This document shows positions 39,508 through 47,939 of a stretch of DNA of 64,000 bases, in pieces; positions within the stretch are counted from its first letter, which is position 1; the number at the start of each line of letters is the position of its first letter. The notes below the pieces were generated by a model that saw nothing but the letters and a program-made list of their open reading frames with translations, was not told the DNA's origin and did no database searches. Made by a program: the position numbers and the translations under genes. This DNA is from an uncultured Colwellia sp. GTDB lineage: Bacteria; Pseudomonadota; Gammaproteobacteria; Enterobacterales; Alteromonadaceae. The DNA lies in contig CAJXWZ010000007.1 of assembly GCA_913062815.1 (NCBI GenBank), positions 116,370 through 180,369 on the forward strand, in the 5' to 3' direction.

Positions 39508-40650
39508 TTATAAAGACATGATTTGCCCTACTGCTGCATCGGCACGACCGAATAAAACGCCTTGATAAATAGTATCTAAATTGTTTCTTGCTGTTGTGTG
39601 TTTTATGGTCATAAATGAACGACAAAACACAATATATTGTTGCAATGAAGAGGCTATTTGTTGCATGGTTTGTTTGCTCCCCCATTGCTCTGCCCTTTTC
39701 TTCAATTGCGTAGGGGCAAAAAAGAATATCGGTTTAACGCCAGGTAATATATCTTCCATTTCGGCGCCATTGGAGGCAAGATCTTCATGGTGAGTGACTC
39801 CCACTCGGCATGAATAACATAACTGTGCGCTGAAGTGCTGATGTATTGCACTAAGTGTGGTTTTACTGCCTGCCATATCCACTAAAATAGACTTCATTGT
39901 GTTATCAAGCAAAGCAACTTGTCCATAACTAATAACGTGATCATAACAAGCTAACGATTCAACAAACGCCATATTTTCCGCTGAAGTAATGCCAATGGTT
40001 GTCATCTCTGCGCGTGCTTTAATAGCAAACGCAAGCGCAATAGAGGTTTTGCTTGAAGCGCTAGTGATAAGGTATTGAGATGCACCGAAATATTGATTAT
40101 CAACCATAAAATCATCAACCAACCATGACGTGGTAAATAACCCTCGAACCAGTATGTCAAAATCTTCATTCTCAACGCGATAATGTGGGTTATGACTAAT
40201 ACGTTCAAAAGCGGCATAGAAGGGAGCTAATCCGTCGCGGTGCTGGCTAATATCAGAGAAACCTGCGGTATTGACCTTGCCAGCGAGAATTTTGACGTGT
40301 GTTGCCATCGGCATAAACCCCCAAACCCGCTCACCAACTCTGATCTGATTGTTGTTCGATGCAACCACATCGGCATAGCCCATTACAGGCAAACGTCCCC
40401 ATTGTTTATTTCCTGACGGATCGGTGGCTGACAAACCTTGGCTTGGGAAAAATCGCCAATAGCCTAACGTATCTCCTGCAATGCCATAACTGATGTTATT
40501 AGCAGTAAAGGCAAACTTATCTACTCTAAGCATAACTTCGTCCTCAACGAGAGTCTGCTCTACCGGTAGAGGGATAATACGCGTTTTTTGTAAGTCCGTT
40601 GTGCCAACTTCAAAAACATGCGGCTTTACATCATAGGCTCCAAGTTTCAT
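39508..40650 (-). CDS. DUF2855 family protein
   Basis: 380-residue protein of the uncharacterised DUF2855 family, distantly like medium-chain dehydrogenases: an N-terminal GroES-like part (VMLRVDKFAFTANNISYGIA, MGYADVVASNNNQIRVGERV) and a Rossmann-like centre (ASSKTSIALAFAI). The zinc ligands of alcohol dehydrogenases are absent. No reaction is established for the family. It follows the nitroreductase gene by 24 bases and precedes a BASS transporter, suggesting a redox step on an imported organic acid. Confidence 0.85.
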   Translation of the reverse strand: MKLGAYDVKPHVFEVGTTDLQKTRIIPLPVEQTLVEDEVMLRVDKFAFTANNISYGIAGDTLGYWRFFPSQGLSATDPSGNKQWGRLPVMGYADVVASNNNQIRVGERVWGFMPMATHVKILAGKVNTAGFSDISQHRDGLAPFYAAFERISHNPHYRVENEDFDILVRGLFTTSWLVDDFMVDNQYFGASQYLITSASSKTSIALAFAIKARAEMTTIGITSAENMAFVESLACYDHVISYGQVALLDNTMKSILVDMAGSKTTLSAIHQHFSAQLCYSCRVGVTHHEDLASNGAEMEDILPGVKPIFFFAPTQLKKRAEQWGSKQTMQQIASSLQQYIVFCRSFMTIKHTTARNNLDTIYQGVLFGRADAAVGQIMSL

Positions 40651-40674
40651 CTATCGTTCCTTAGATTTGACAAA

Positions 40675-41337
40675 TTAGTTGAAAAAGGCAACGGCATTAC
40701 TTATGGTTTCTCGATCGGTTCGCGTGGCATTCACGGCTGCATCTTCATCGGCATAGCCAAACGACATACCAAACAATATACCGCGTTCTTCTGGTAAATT
40801 AAGCGCCTTTTTTATGGGATCAGGAAATTGACCAAGCGCGCCTTGCATGCAATTAGCAATACCGTGTTCTGCCAGAATTAAAGAAAGTGTTTGTGCATAT
40901 ATCCCAAGATCGACTGCCCCCATGATATCGAGGTATTTATCCATAGTGAAAAAGGCAACATGCGGTGCATCGAAAAAGCTCCAATTACGCACCATAGCCA
41001 TTTGACGACCACGTTTATCTTCTCTAGTAATATCCATAGAGCTATATAGCGCATTTGCTGAGCCAAACTGCCTATCTCTATGTATGCCATGATATTGTGG
41101 CTGCCAGTTAAATTCTGGATTTGGCGGCGTACCACTCATTACCGCTTTCATTAACTCGCCTTTAAGTGTGTCTTTTTGAGTTCCTGAAACTACACATATT
41201 TGCCATGGTTGTACGTTGCAATTCGATGGGGCCTGTTGTGCCAAAGTAAAGATAGATTGCAATAATGCTTCTGGTACTTGCTTATTTAAATAAGCTCTAG
41301 CTGAATAGCGTTTTTCTAATGTAGTTGATACAGACAT
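40675..41337 (-). CDS. Nitroreductase family protein (FMN-dependent)
   Basis: 220-residue flavoprotein. RYSARAYLNKQVPEALL and QAPSNCNVQPWQICVVSG are the FMN-binding signature; GIANCMQGALGQFPD and LFGMSFGYAD complete the C-terminal half. Members reduce nitroaromatics, quinones or enones with NAD(P)H; the natural substrate cannot be inferred. First gene of the five-gene operon. A strong hairpin plus U tract lies 24-55 bases upstream of its ATG, implying transcription attenuation or read-through control. Ribosome-binding site TTGGAA. Confidence 0.9.
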   Translation of the reverse strand: MSVSTTLEKRYSARAYLNKQVPEALLQSIFTLAQQAPSNCNVQPWQICVVSGTQKDTLKGELMKAVMSGTPPNPEFNWQPQYHGIHRDRQFGSANALYSSMDITREDKRGRQMAMVRNWSFFDAPHVAFFTMDKYLDIMGAVDLGIYAQTLSLILAEHGIANCMQGALGQFPDPIKKALNLPEERGILFGMSFGYADEDAAVNATRTDRETISNAVAFFN

Positions 41338-41766
41338 AATGGTTCCAATATTAAAAAAATAGCCTCTAATATGGGGGAGCCATATAGAGGCTGCATCGCA
41401 TCTAATAAATATTACGATAAAAACAGGTAAATCAGTGTCTCAGCCATAAAAGGAAAAACAAAGCAAAATAGCCTGACATAAGAATGATTTTTAACTGTAT
41501 TTCTTATGCTAATGAGGATGTGTTTATAAGACCAATGAATAATATTAATAGCACTCTATTCAAAATAAACATGATCATAGGATTAATCTGCTATTTGACT
41601 CTAAGGAGAGCTGAATCAAGCTATTCCTTATACGAATAATAGACAATTAGAAATATTCATTTGATAAATAGAAGTTTTGTGCTTAGCATCTAAACATAAT
41701 GGTCAAATATTAATTAATTTTGTCGACTACTTCAAAGTGCAGACAAAGATAGATTTGGAGAGATTT
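41338..41766. other. Divergent gap between nitroreductase operon and acyl-CoA dehydrogenase gene
   Basis: 429 bases between divergent genes. It holds promoters for both sides and the minus-strand terminator hairpin at 41353-41392. An in-frame ATG at 41677 could extend the acyl-CoA dehydrogenase by 30 codons but has no homology there. No other gene is visible; a minus-strand small RNA ending at the hairpin is possible. Confidence 0.6.
41353..41392 (-). promoter_or_regulatory. Terminator-like attenuator in the leader of the nitroreductase operon
   Basis: On the minus strand AGCCUCUA-UAUGG-CUCCC-CCAUA-(U)-UAGAGGCU gives a stem of eight plus five pairs with one bulge, followed by AUUUUUUU. It sits between any possible minus-strand promoter in this gap and the nitroreductase ATG. 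A segment at 41550-41559 (minus strand ATAGAGTGCT) can pair with the 5' arm through nine base pairs with one bulged U and could act as an antiterminator. Alternatively this is the 3' end of a small RNA. Confidence 0.6.
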
Positions 41767-43563
41767 ATGCTTGAATATAAAGCCCCGGTACGAGATATAA
41801 AGTTTGTCATGCAAGAGCTATTACATAGCAACAAACATTATCAACAACTTGGCTATGATGATGCCAGTGAAGATATGGTCGATGCTATTATCGCTGAAGC
41901 AGCTAAATTCACTGAGCAAGTTATTGCACCGTTGAATCAAATTGGTGATCAACAAGGTTGTACTTGGCATGATGGTATTGTCACAACGCCCGACGGATTT
42001 AAAGAAGCATATCAACAATACGTTGAAGGTGGCTGGCCGACGCTATCACAAAGTGAAGAATTTGGTGGTCAAGGCTTACCTCATTCACTCAATGTAGCAA
42101 TAAGTGAGATGATGTCTTCAGCTAACCATAGCTTCGCCATGTACCCTGGTTTAAGTCACGGTGCTTTAGCAACTATTGAAGCTCATGGCACTGACCAACA
42201 AAAACAACAATATATGCCTAAACTAGTTGAAGGCGTTTGGACTGGCACAATGTGCTTAACTGAGCCACATTGTGGCACAGACTTAGGTATGTTGCGCACC
42301 AAAGCAGAGCCAAGTGATGATGGTAGTTACTCAATATCAGGCACTAAAATTTTCATTTCAGCAGGTGACCATGACTTATCCGATAACATTGTTCATATTG
42401 TTATCGCAAGAGTTCCTGGCGCTCCCGAAGGTAACAAAGGCATTTCTTTATTCGTAGTGCCTAAATTCAATGTCAATGAAGATGGCACTATTGCCGATAG
42501 AAATGGCGTCAGTTGTGGCTCAATCGAACATAAAATGGGCATCAATGCCAATGCAACTTGCGTAATTAATTTTGATAGCGCTAAGGGTTTCTTAATTGGT
42601 GAAGTGAATAAAGGTTTACATTGCATGTTTACCTTTATGAATTCAGCCCGTTTAGGTGTTTCATTAGAAGGGGCTGCAGCTGCCGAGGCGTCATTTCAAG
42701 GTGCGTTAGCTTACGCTAAAGACAGATTGCAAATGCGTTCAATTAGTGGTGTTAAGAATCCACAAGGACCTGCTGACCCAATCATTGTTCATCCCGATGT
42801 TCGTCGCATGTTATTAACGCAAAAATCCATTTCCGAAGGCGGCAGAGCCTTAGTTGGTTACTTAGCTCAATTAGTTGATGTGACTCATGCAGGTAAAGAT
42901 GAAGCAAGTAAAGCGGCAGCAGACAATAAATTGGCGCTGTTAACCCCTATTGCAAAAGCTTTCTTAAGTGAACTGGGCTTTGAATGTACCAGTCACGGTG
43001 TACAAATTTTTGGTGGCCATGGTTTCATAAAAGAATGGGGCATGGAGCAATTGATGCGTGATACTAAAATTAGCTGCTTATACGAAGGAACCACCGGTAT
43101 TCAGGCTTTAGATTTACTCGCACGTAAGGTGCTCGGCAGCCAAGGTGAAATTTTAAAACCATTTATGAAAGATATGACCGAGTTTTGTCAGGAAAATTAT
43201 GATAATCCTCAGTTACAAGGATTTACTAAACCAATAGCTGCATATCTAGCTGACTGGCAAAACATCACAGAATCAATTGGACAGAAAGCCATGAAAAACG
43301 CTGATGAAATAGGTGGCGCTTCTGTCGATTACTTGATGTTTTGTGGTTATGTCACCCTTGCTTATTTTTGGGCACAAATGGCCAAAGTTGCACAAGAAAA
43401 ACTTGATAGCAATACTGATGAACAAGCATTTTATCAAACAAAAATTCAAACCGCGTCTTTTTACTTTCAACGTATTTTACCACGTGCGAAAGGTCATTTA
43501 GCTTGTATTGAAGGTGGTGTCGATTCAATGATGGCTATGGATAGTGAAAACTTTAGCTTTTAA
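41767..43563 (+). CDS. Acyl-CoA dehydrogenase (long form, FadE5/AcdB-like)
   Basis: FAD-dependent alpha,beta-dehydrogenation of an acyl-CoA. 598 residues: N-terminal helical extension (MLEYKAPVRDIKFVMQELLH), middle FAD domain with CLTEPHCGTDLGMLRTKA and ISAGDHDLSDNIVH, C-terminal domain with GGHGFIKEWGMEQLMRD and the catalytic-base motif YEGTTGIQALDL, then an extra C-terminal dimer domain of about 120 residues. ATG 41767 has a GGAGAG ribosome-binding site. Monocistronic, divergent from the nitroreductase operon; chain-length preference unknown. Confidence 0.93.
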   Translation: MLEYKAPVRDIKFVMQELLHSNKHYQQLGYDDASEDMVDAIIAEAAKFTEQVIAPLNQIGDQQGCTWHDGIVTTPDGFKEAYQQYVEGGWPTLSQSEEFGGQGLPHSLNVAISEMMSSANHSFAMYPGLSHGALATIEAHGTDQQKQQYMPKLVEGVWTGTMCLTEPHCGTDLGMLRTKAEPSDDGSYSISGTKIFISAGDHDLSDNIVHIVIARVPGAPEGNKGISLFVVPKFNVNEDGTIADRNGVSCGSIEHKMGINANATCVINFDSAKGFLIGEVNKGLHCMFTFMNSARLGVSLEGAAAAEASFQGALAYAKDRLQMRSISGVKNPQGPADPIIVHPDVRRMLLTQKSISEGGRALVGYLAQLVDVTHAGKDEASKAAADNKLALLTPIAKAFLSELGFECTSHGVQIFGGHGFIKEWGMEQLMRDTKISCLYEGTTGIQALDLLARKVLGSQGEILKPFMKDMTEFCQENYDNPQLQGFTKPIAAYLADWQNITESIGQKAMKNADEIGGASVDYLMFCGYVTLAYFWAQMAKVAQEKLDSNTDEQAFYQTKIQTASFYFQRILPRAKGHLACIEGGVDSMMAMDSENFSF

Positions 43564-43629
43564 TCCTACAGCGTATACTTAGGAAAAGGACTTCCTTTTA
43601 TCATGACACTTAAAGGTCATATCTAGCTT

Positions 43630-43660
43630 ATTTGAACCGCTACCTAGTCGCGGTTCAAAT
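43630..43660. terminator. Palindromic hairpin between acyl-CoA dehydrogenase and DUF962 genes
   Basis: Perfect 11-base arms ATTTGAACCGC and GCGGTTCAAAT around a nine-base loop, centred between two converging genes. A second weaker stem (AAAAGG-ACTT-CCTTTT) precedes it at about 43585-43600. No U tract follows on either strand, so termination efficiency is uncertain. Confidence 0.55.
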
Positions 43661-43723
43661 ACAAGTGCTTAATATACTCACGCCGAGTACCTTATAATAT
43701 AGCGATACTTTCAAAGGTAACGG

Positions 43724-44026
43724 TTAGAATTTAATTTTACCACTGAGTATCTGAGCAAACATTTTCCAATCGCCAATTAAACTATAAACGGGATAAGTAA
43801 ATGTAGCTGGTTTATTGTGTTCAAAGAAAAAATGTCCCACCCAAGCAAAGGCATACCCTGAAAGTGGCATCATCAAGAAAAACCACGAATTACTAGTCCA
43901 TAAAGCTGCCAATAAAAAGAGTATCACTAGACTTGAGCCAACAAAATGCAAACGTCGACAGGTTTTGTTTGAATGTTCTTTCAGGTAATAAGGGTAAAAC
44001 GCTTTAAAACTACGGTACTCTTTCAT
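43724..44026 (-). CDS. DUF962 / Mpo1-like membrane protein
   Basis: 100-residue membrane protein with two to three helices. CRRLHFVGSSLVILFLL and GYAFAWVGHFFFEHNKPATF hold the conserved His residues of the Mpo1-like family; yeast Mpo1 is an Fe-dependent dioxygenase that shortens 2-hydroxy fatty acids by alpha-oxidation. The EHNKPATF motif and TFTYPVYSLIGDWKMF are typical. It is the last gene of an operon with a BASS transporter, an acyl-CoA synthetase and a class II aldolase, so a fatty-acid role is plausible but inferred. Confidence 0.85.
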   Translation of the reverse strand: MKEYRSFKAFYPYYLKEHSNKTCRRLHFVGSSLVILFLLAALWTSNSWFFLMMPLSGYAFAWVGHFFFEHNKPATFTYPVYSLIGDWKMFAQILSGKIKF

Positions 44027-44066
44027 ATTAGTTTCTCATGACATTAATATTGAACTCAGTGGCGGC

Positions 44067-44966
44067 TTAGCGAAGTGGTGCTTGTTCAAATGGTTTTTCA
44101 TCCGTTTCAATTGCACGATATCGCTTTGACCAGACAAATAACAATAATGGACCTATATACATAGTCAAGCCATATATTCCTGCTGACACTGCATACTCTG
44201 GTGATTGTAAAAAACTGATGGTGATCAACAAGGCTAAGGTCGCATTCTGAATTCCCACTTCAATCGCCAATGTTATGCCGTCTCTAAACGAAAGCGATGC
44301 AATTTTAGCTAAGAGCAAACCTAACAAAGTTGATAAAACATTCAGCGCTAAATAAGCAAAAAACATCTGTTCAAAAGAGTTTACCAATAACTCTCGCTCT
44401 TGAATAACAACAGCAATGATCATGGCGATCATAAAGAATAAAGAAAAACGTCTAAAGTATTGCTCAAATCTTACTGCCCATGCAGTACAGTAATGCCGAA
44501 CAACAATGCCTATTTGAACAGGAATTAAGGTAATAACAAATAAGCCTATTGAGGTTGCCAATAATGAAAAGTCACTGCTTGGAGAATCAGAGAAACTGTT
44601 AATCGCATAATGAATAATGAAAGGCGTTGAAAAGATACATACTAAAGTTGAAATGGCCGTAAGGCTAACTGACAAAGCTAAATTAGCGCGACTGAGTTGG
44701 CTAATTAGATTAGACATGGTGCCACCTGGGCACGCTGATAGCACCAATAACCCAATAGCTAAAGGCGCATCGAGTGAAAACATGATTGCGATAACCAAAG
44801 CTAATAAAGGGAGTAAAACTATTTGAGCAAATAAGCCAATAAGTACTGGCCTAGGAGTTTGCCATAAACGCGTAAAGTCTTGCTTTGTTAAACTGAGTCC
44901 CATACCAAACATTATAAAAGCTAAAGCTAGTGGTAATAAAACTTCTGTGAAAATTGAGGCATTCAT
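44067..44966 (-). CDS. Bile acid:sodium symporter (BASS) family transporter, copy 2
   Basis: 299 residues, about nine to ten helices, paralogous to the transporter at 38496-39464: GMGLSLTKQDFTRL, SACPGGTMSNLISQLSRAN and IEVGIQNATLALL align with the same motifs there. ATG 44966 (MNASIF) begins one base after the stop of the acyl-CoA synthetase gene, replacing a longer frame that would run back into that gene. Coupling to a CoA ligase suggests uptake followed by activation of an organic acid. Substrate unknown. Confidence 0.9.
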   Translation of the reverse strand: MNASIFTEVLLPLALAFIMFGMGLSLTKQDFTRLWQTPRPVLIGLFAQIVLLPLLALVIAIMFSLDAPLAIGLLVLSACPGGTMSNLISQLSRANLALSVSLTAISTLVCIFSTPFIIHYAINSFSDSPSSDFSLLATSIGLFVITLIPVQIGIVVRHYCTAWAVRFEQYFRRFSLFFMIAMIIAVVIQERELLVNSFEQMFFAYLALNVLSTLLGLLLAKIASLSFRDGITLAIEVGIQNATLALLITISFLQSPEYAVSAGIYGLTMYIGPLLLFVWSKRYRAIETDEKPFEQAPLR

Positions 44967-44967
44967 A

Positions 44968-46965
44968 TCAAGCACTCTCTCGCTTATGTTCACTAACAAC
45001 CAATTTATAGCTAAATGTATATGCCGTGAGTTGCGCCTTAATTTTTGCTAGGGTATCTTGCTTGTCGCTAAATACTTTTATAGTCGCCATTACACCTTGT
45101 TTTTTATCTGGAACAACTTTTACTTCAACAATTCCCTTGCTAAATAATTCGGATAACTCAGCGAGTAAAACGCTTTTTATTTCTCGACAAATTAACTCAG
45201 GTTTAAATAACTTACCGACCGCGGTTAATGGCATCTCAGCTAAGATATGCACTTGCTTTGGAATTGCCGCACGTTCAGGTACATGATGCTTCATATATTC
45301 CAGTAAACTTTCAGCTGTTATCAAACTGTTTTCTTTCGTTGTAACGTAAAGTACCGGTAACTCTCCTGCATAACTATCAGGCCTAGGAATTGCAGCAGCT
45401 AAAAATACATCAGGATGAGCTGAAGCGATATCTTCAATCATTTTAGGGTCTATATTATGACCGCCACGAATGATGAGCTCTTTTTGTCTGCCACATAAGG
45501 CCAAATAACCATTGGCATCTTGCTTACCAAGGTCACCGGTTCTTACCAGCTTTTCGCCCGCTTCTGTTGTCACCCAGAGTTTTTCGTTATGGCTGTCGTC
45601 AACATAACCAGGGAAAACATTATTGCCAGCAATTAAGATTTCTCCGACTTCATCTACATCACATAAACGCTTCAATTGCCCCTCATTGTCCACCTCACCA
45701 ATGGACAACGTCATCGTTGGCATAGTTAATCCAACCGATGCCTGTTGATTGATTGCATTAACGGGCATAAGTGTACTGACAGCAGTTCCTTCAGTTGAGC
45801 CATAACCTTCAACTAATTGAATACCTGTTTTGTGAGTAAACTTCTTTTGTAAATCTGGAGACAATGGTGCTGCACCAACCAATGCTAACTTCATACTCGC
45901 AGGCTTTTTAACCTCAACATTATTATTAATGTGCTCCAATAAGCCAGCATAAACCGTTGGTACGGCAGTCATAAAGGCAACAGAAAAATTATCAATAATC
46001 GTAAGCAAGTTCTTTATTACGTTGTTTCCTCTAAAGCCAGATGGTCCTGCCATTAGAATAGTTGATCCTAACATCACCGAAGCTAAGCCTGTTGCGATTG
46101 CTGCATTTACATGGAATATTGGCAAGCCAATTAGCATAGTATCGTCACTCGTTACAGGCGATATTAAGTTAACTTGTGCAGCATTACTCAATTCATTTAA
46201 GTGCAGGTGCTTTGCTAGTTTTGGTAAACCTGTGGTTCCGCCAGTATGAAAATATGAACAAACATCTCGCTGATTAGGCAAAGAGCCATGTAGTATTTTG
46301 CTATCTTGTTTAGCCATGAGCTTTTCAAAACTATAGACAGGGACACTTTGTCCATTAGTTGCAGGAATATCGTCACCAAATAGGCTGATCACTGCCACCA
46401 ATCCAGGAATATCATCTTTAATGGCTAAAGTTTTTGTCCATATATCGCTTCCTGGAACAGGGCCCAAAGCAATAATAACCTTGCTTTTCGCTGTCGTGAT
46501 AATTTCTTTAATTATATTTGCATCTAATAAAGGGTTAATGGGATTAGCAATACCGACGCTTTCCGCTCCCCACAGTGAAAAATACATTTCAGGAAAATTA
46601 GGCAGTAAGATAGAGGTAACATCCGTTCTATTGATGCCTAAATGGTGTAGTGCATTGCCAATTTGTGTGACGGAACTAGCTAACGTTCGATAGCTTATTT
46701 CTCTATATGGGTTAGCGAAAGACCTTCCTTTGATCACTTTTAATAATTGATGAGTAACCTTTTTAGAAAATGGGATTTTATTCGGACCAAGGCAATCTCC
46801 ATCTAGTATATATTTGAGCGCTATTTTTCCACCAAAACGATCCGCTGAGGCAGCTATAACATGATAAATAGACTGAGGTAATGCTTTAGTTGATACAGCA
46901 CTGACATCTATCTTACGCATATCTTCCGCTGTTTGTATGGTTGTTATATCTAATTTATTTGCCAC
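44968..46965 (-). CDS. AMP-dependent acyl-CoA synthetase
   Basis: Adenylate-forming ligase of 665 residues, cytoplasmic. The P-loop-like motif is FHTGGTTGLPKLAKH (about residue 240), followed by EGYGSTEGTAVS, then VRTGDLGKQDANGYL with the hinge GRQKELIIRGGHNIDP and the C-terminal catalytic Lys in LTAVGKLFKPEL. About 60 extra N-terminal and 50 C-terminal residues make it longer than FadD. It lies between a class II aldolase gene and a BASS transporter gene. It probably activates the acid brought in by that transporter; specificity cannot be read. Confidence 0.9.
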   Translation of the reverse strand: MANKLDITTIQTAEDMRKIDVSAVSTKALPQSIYHVIAASADRFGGKIALKYILDGDCLGPNKIPFSKKVTHQLLKVIKGRSFANPYREISYRTLASSVTQIGNALHHLGINRTDVTSILLPNFPEMYFSLWGAESVGIANPINPLLDANIIKEIITTAKSKVIIALGPVPGSDIWTKTLAIKDDIPGLVAVISLFGDDIPATNGQSVPVYSFEKLMAKQDSKILHGSLPNQRDVCSYFHTGGTTGLPKLAKHLHLNELSNAAQVNLISPVTSDDTMLIGLPIFHVNAAIATGLASVMLGSTILMAGPSGFRGNNVIKNLLTIIDNFSVAFMTAVPTVYAGLLEHINNNVEVKKPASMKLALVGAAPLSPDLQKKFTHKTGIQLVEGYGSTEGTAVSTLMPVNAINQQASVGLTMPTMTLSIGEVDNEGQLKRLCDVDEVGEILIAGNNVFPGYVDDSHNEKLWVTTEAGEKLVRTGDLGKQDANGYLALCGRQKELIIRGGHNIDPKMIEDIASAHPDVFLAAAIPRPDSYAGELPVLYVTTKENSLITAESLLEYMKHHVPERAAIPKQVHILAEMPLTAVGKLFKPELICREIKSVLLAELSELFSKGIVEVKVVPDKKQGVMATIKVFSDKQDTLAKIKAQLTAYTFSYKLVVSEHKRESA

Positions 46966-47041
46966 GGGTTACCTCAGTTTCAAGTGAATAAATTCACTGT
47001 TTAATACAATTTCTTTACTGCAACAATACGGGCTTAACACC

Positions 47042-47848
47042 TTAATCGAGAAAACTACTATCTTGCGCTAATACCACTTGATATTGAGGCTGAAAGTTTC
47101 CCCAAGTGACTAATTCTGAACCATTGGCCTGCTTTGTTTTGAGTGCAATGTCATGTTCTATCAGCTTCATTTCACCTGCTGACTGTGCTAATAACTGACT
47201 CTGGCAACAACTATCCATCATGACAAAATTTGCAACTGCGGCGTCAACTGACTTTCCGACAGTAAGCAGACCATGGTTTTGTAAAATTACTGCAATATTG
47301 TCGCCAAGAGACTCAGCAATCATATCGCCTTCACTTAGCTCGGCAACCACCCCCGTGAACACATCGAATAGACTATGGTTTTGATAGAACACACAAGCAT
47401 CTTGGGAGATAGGTGCTAATAACTGCCCTAATGCAGAAAATGCTCTACCAAAACGAGTGTGTGCATGGGCAACTGCTTTAATTTCTGGCCTAGCAATGTG
47501 TATTCTGGAATGGATAGCGAAAGCAGCATTATTGATAGGAGAATTCCCTTCAACAATTTTTCCGTCGTGATCCACTCTGACAAGATCAGATGCTTTAATG
47601 TGCGCAAAATGTACACCAATAGGATTTACCCAGAAAGTTTCAGGCTCAATACAATCCCGCTGGGTAATGTGACCTGCTAGTCCTTCGTCAAAACCATGTA
47701 AAGCAAATACTCTGAAGCCAGCGGCTAAGCGTTGTTTTTCATATGCGCGTTGTTCAAGTGGGTTGGAAAAAGTGGGTGGCATTGGCACAGTAAATTTTTC
47801 ACTACCTATGGTCATCTTTTTTGCTTGTTCGGCCAGACTAATATTCAT
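47042..47848 (-). CDS. Class II aldolase/adducin family protein
   Basis: 268 residues of the zinc-dependent class II aldolase/adducin fold. The zinc-binding HAHTRFGRAF (about residue 131) and later LQNHGLLTVG are present, with GLAGHITQRD near the N-terminus as the conserved Gly-His. Family members include fuculose-phosphate aldolase, but a large group, including this type with FVMMDSCCQSQLLAQ, has no assigned substrate. It is the first gene of the operon with the acyl-CoA synthetase and is divergent from the LysR regulator. Confidence 0.88.
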   Translation of the reverse strand: MNISLAEQAKKMTIGSEKFTVPMPPTFSNPLEQRAYEKQRLAAGFRVFALHGFDEGLAGHITQRDCIEPETFWVNPIGVHFAHIKASDLVRVDHDGKIVEGNSPINNAAFAIHSRIHIARPEIKAVAHAHTRFGRAFSALGQLLAPISQDACVFYQNHSLFDVFTGVVAELSEGDMIAESLGDNIAVILQNHGLLTVGKSVDAAVANFVMMDSCCQSQLLAQSAGEMKLIEHDIALKTKQANGSELVTWGNFQPQYQVVLAQDSSFLD

Positions 47849-47939
47849 TTAGGATCCTATTCGCTATTTGATAATTGACTTCAGTTTAAATCCTCATACA
47901 ATAAATAAAAATGATACTAATTCATGCGAATGTATAAAT

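Noticed and set aside
41412..41447. Eleven-residue leader peptide (MAETLIYLFLS) on the minus strand ahead of the nitroreductase hairpin
   Set aside because: No ribosome-binding site and no biased codon run that would sense an amino acid; short frames like this are expected by chance.
41677..41766. Thirty-codon upstream extension of the acyl-CoA dehydrogenase
   Set aside because: The extra residues look like translated promoter DNA and ATG 41767 has a clear GGAGAG box.
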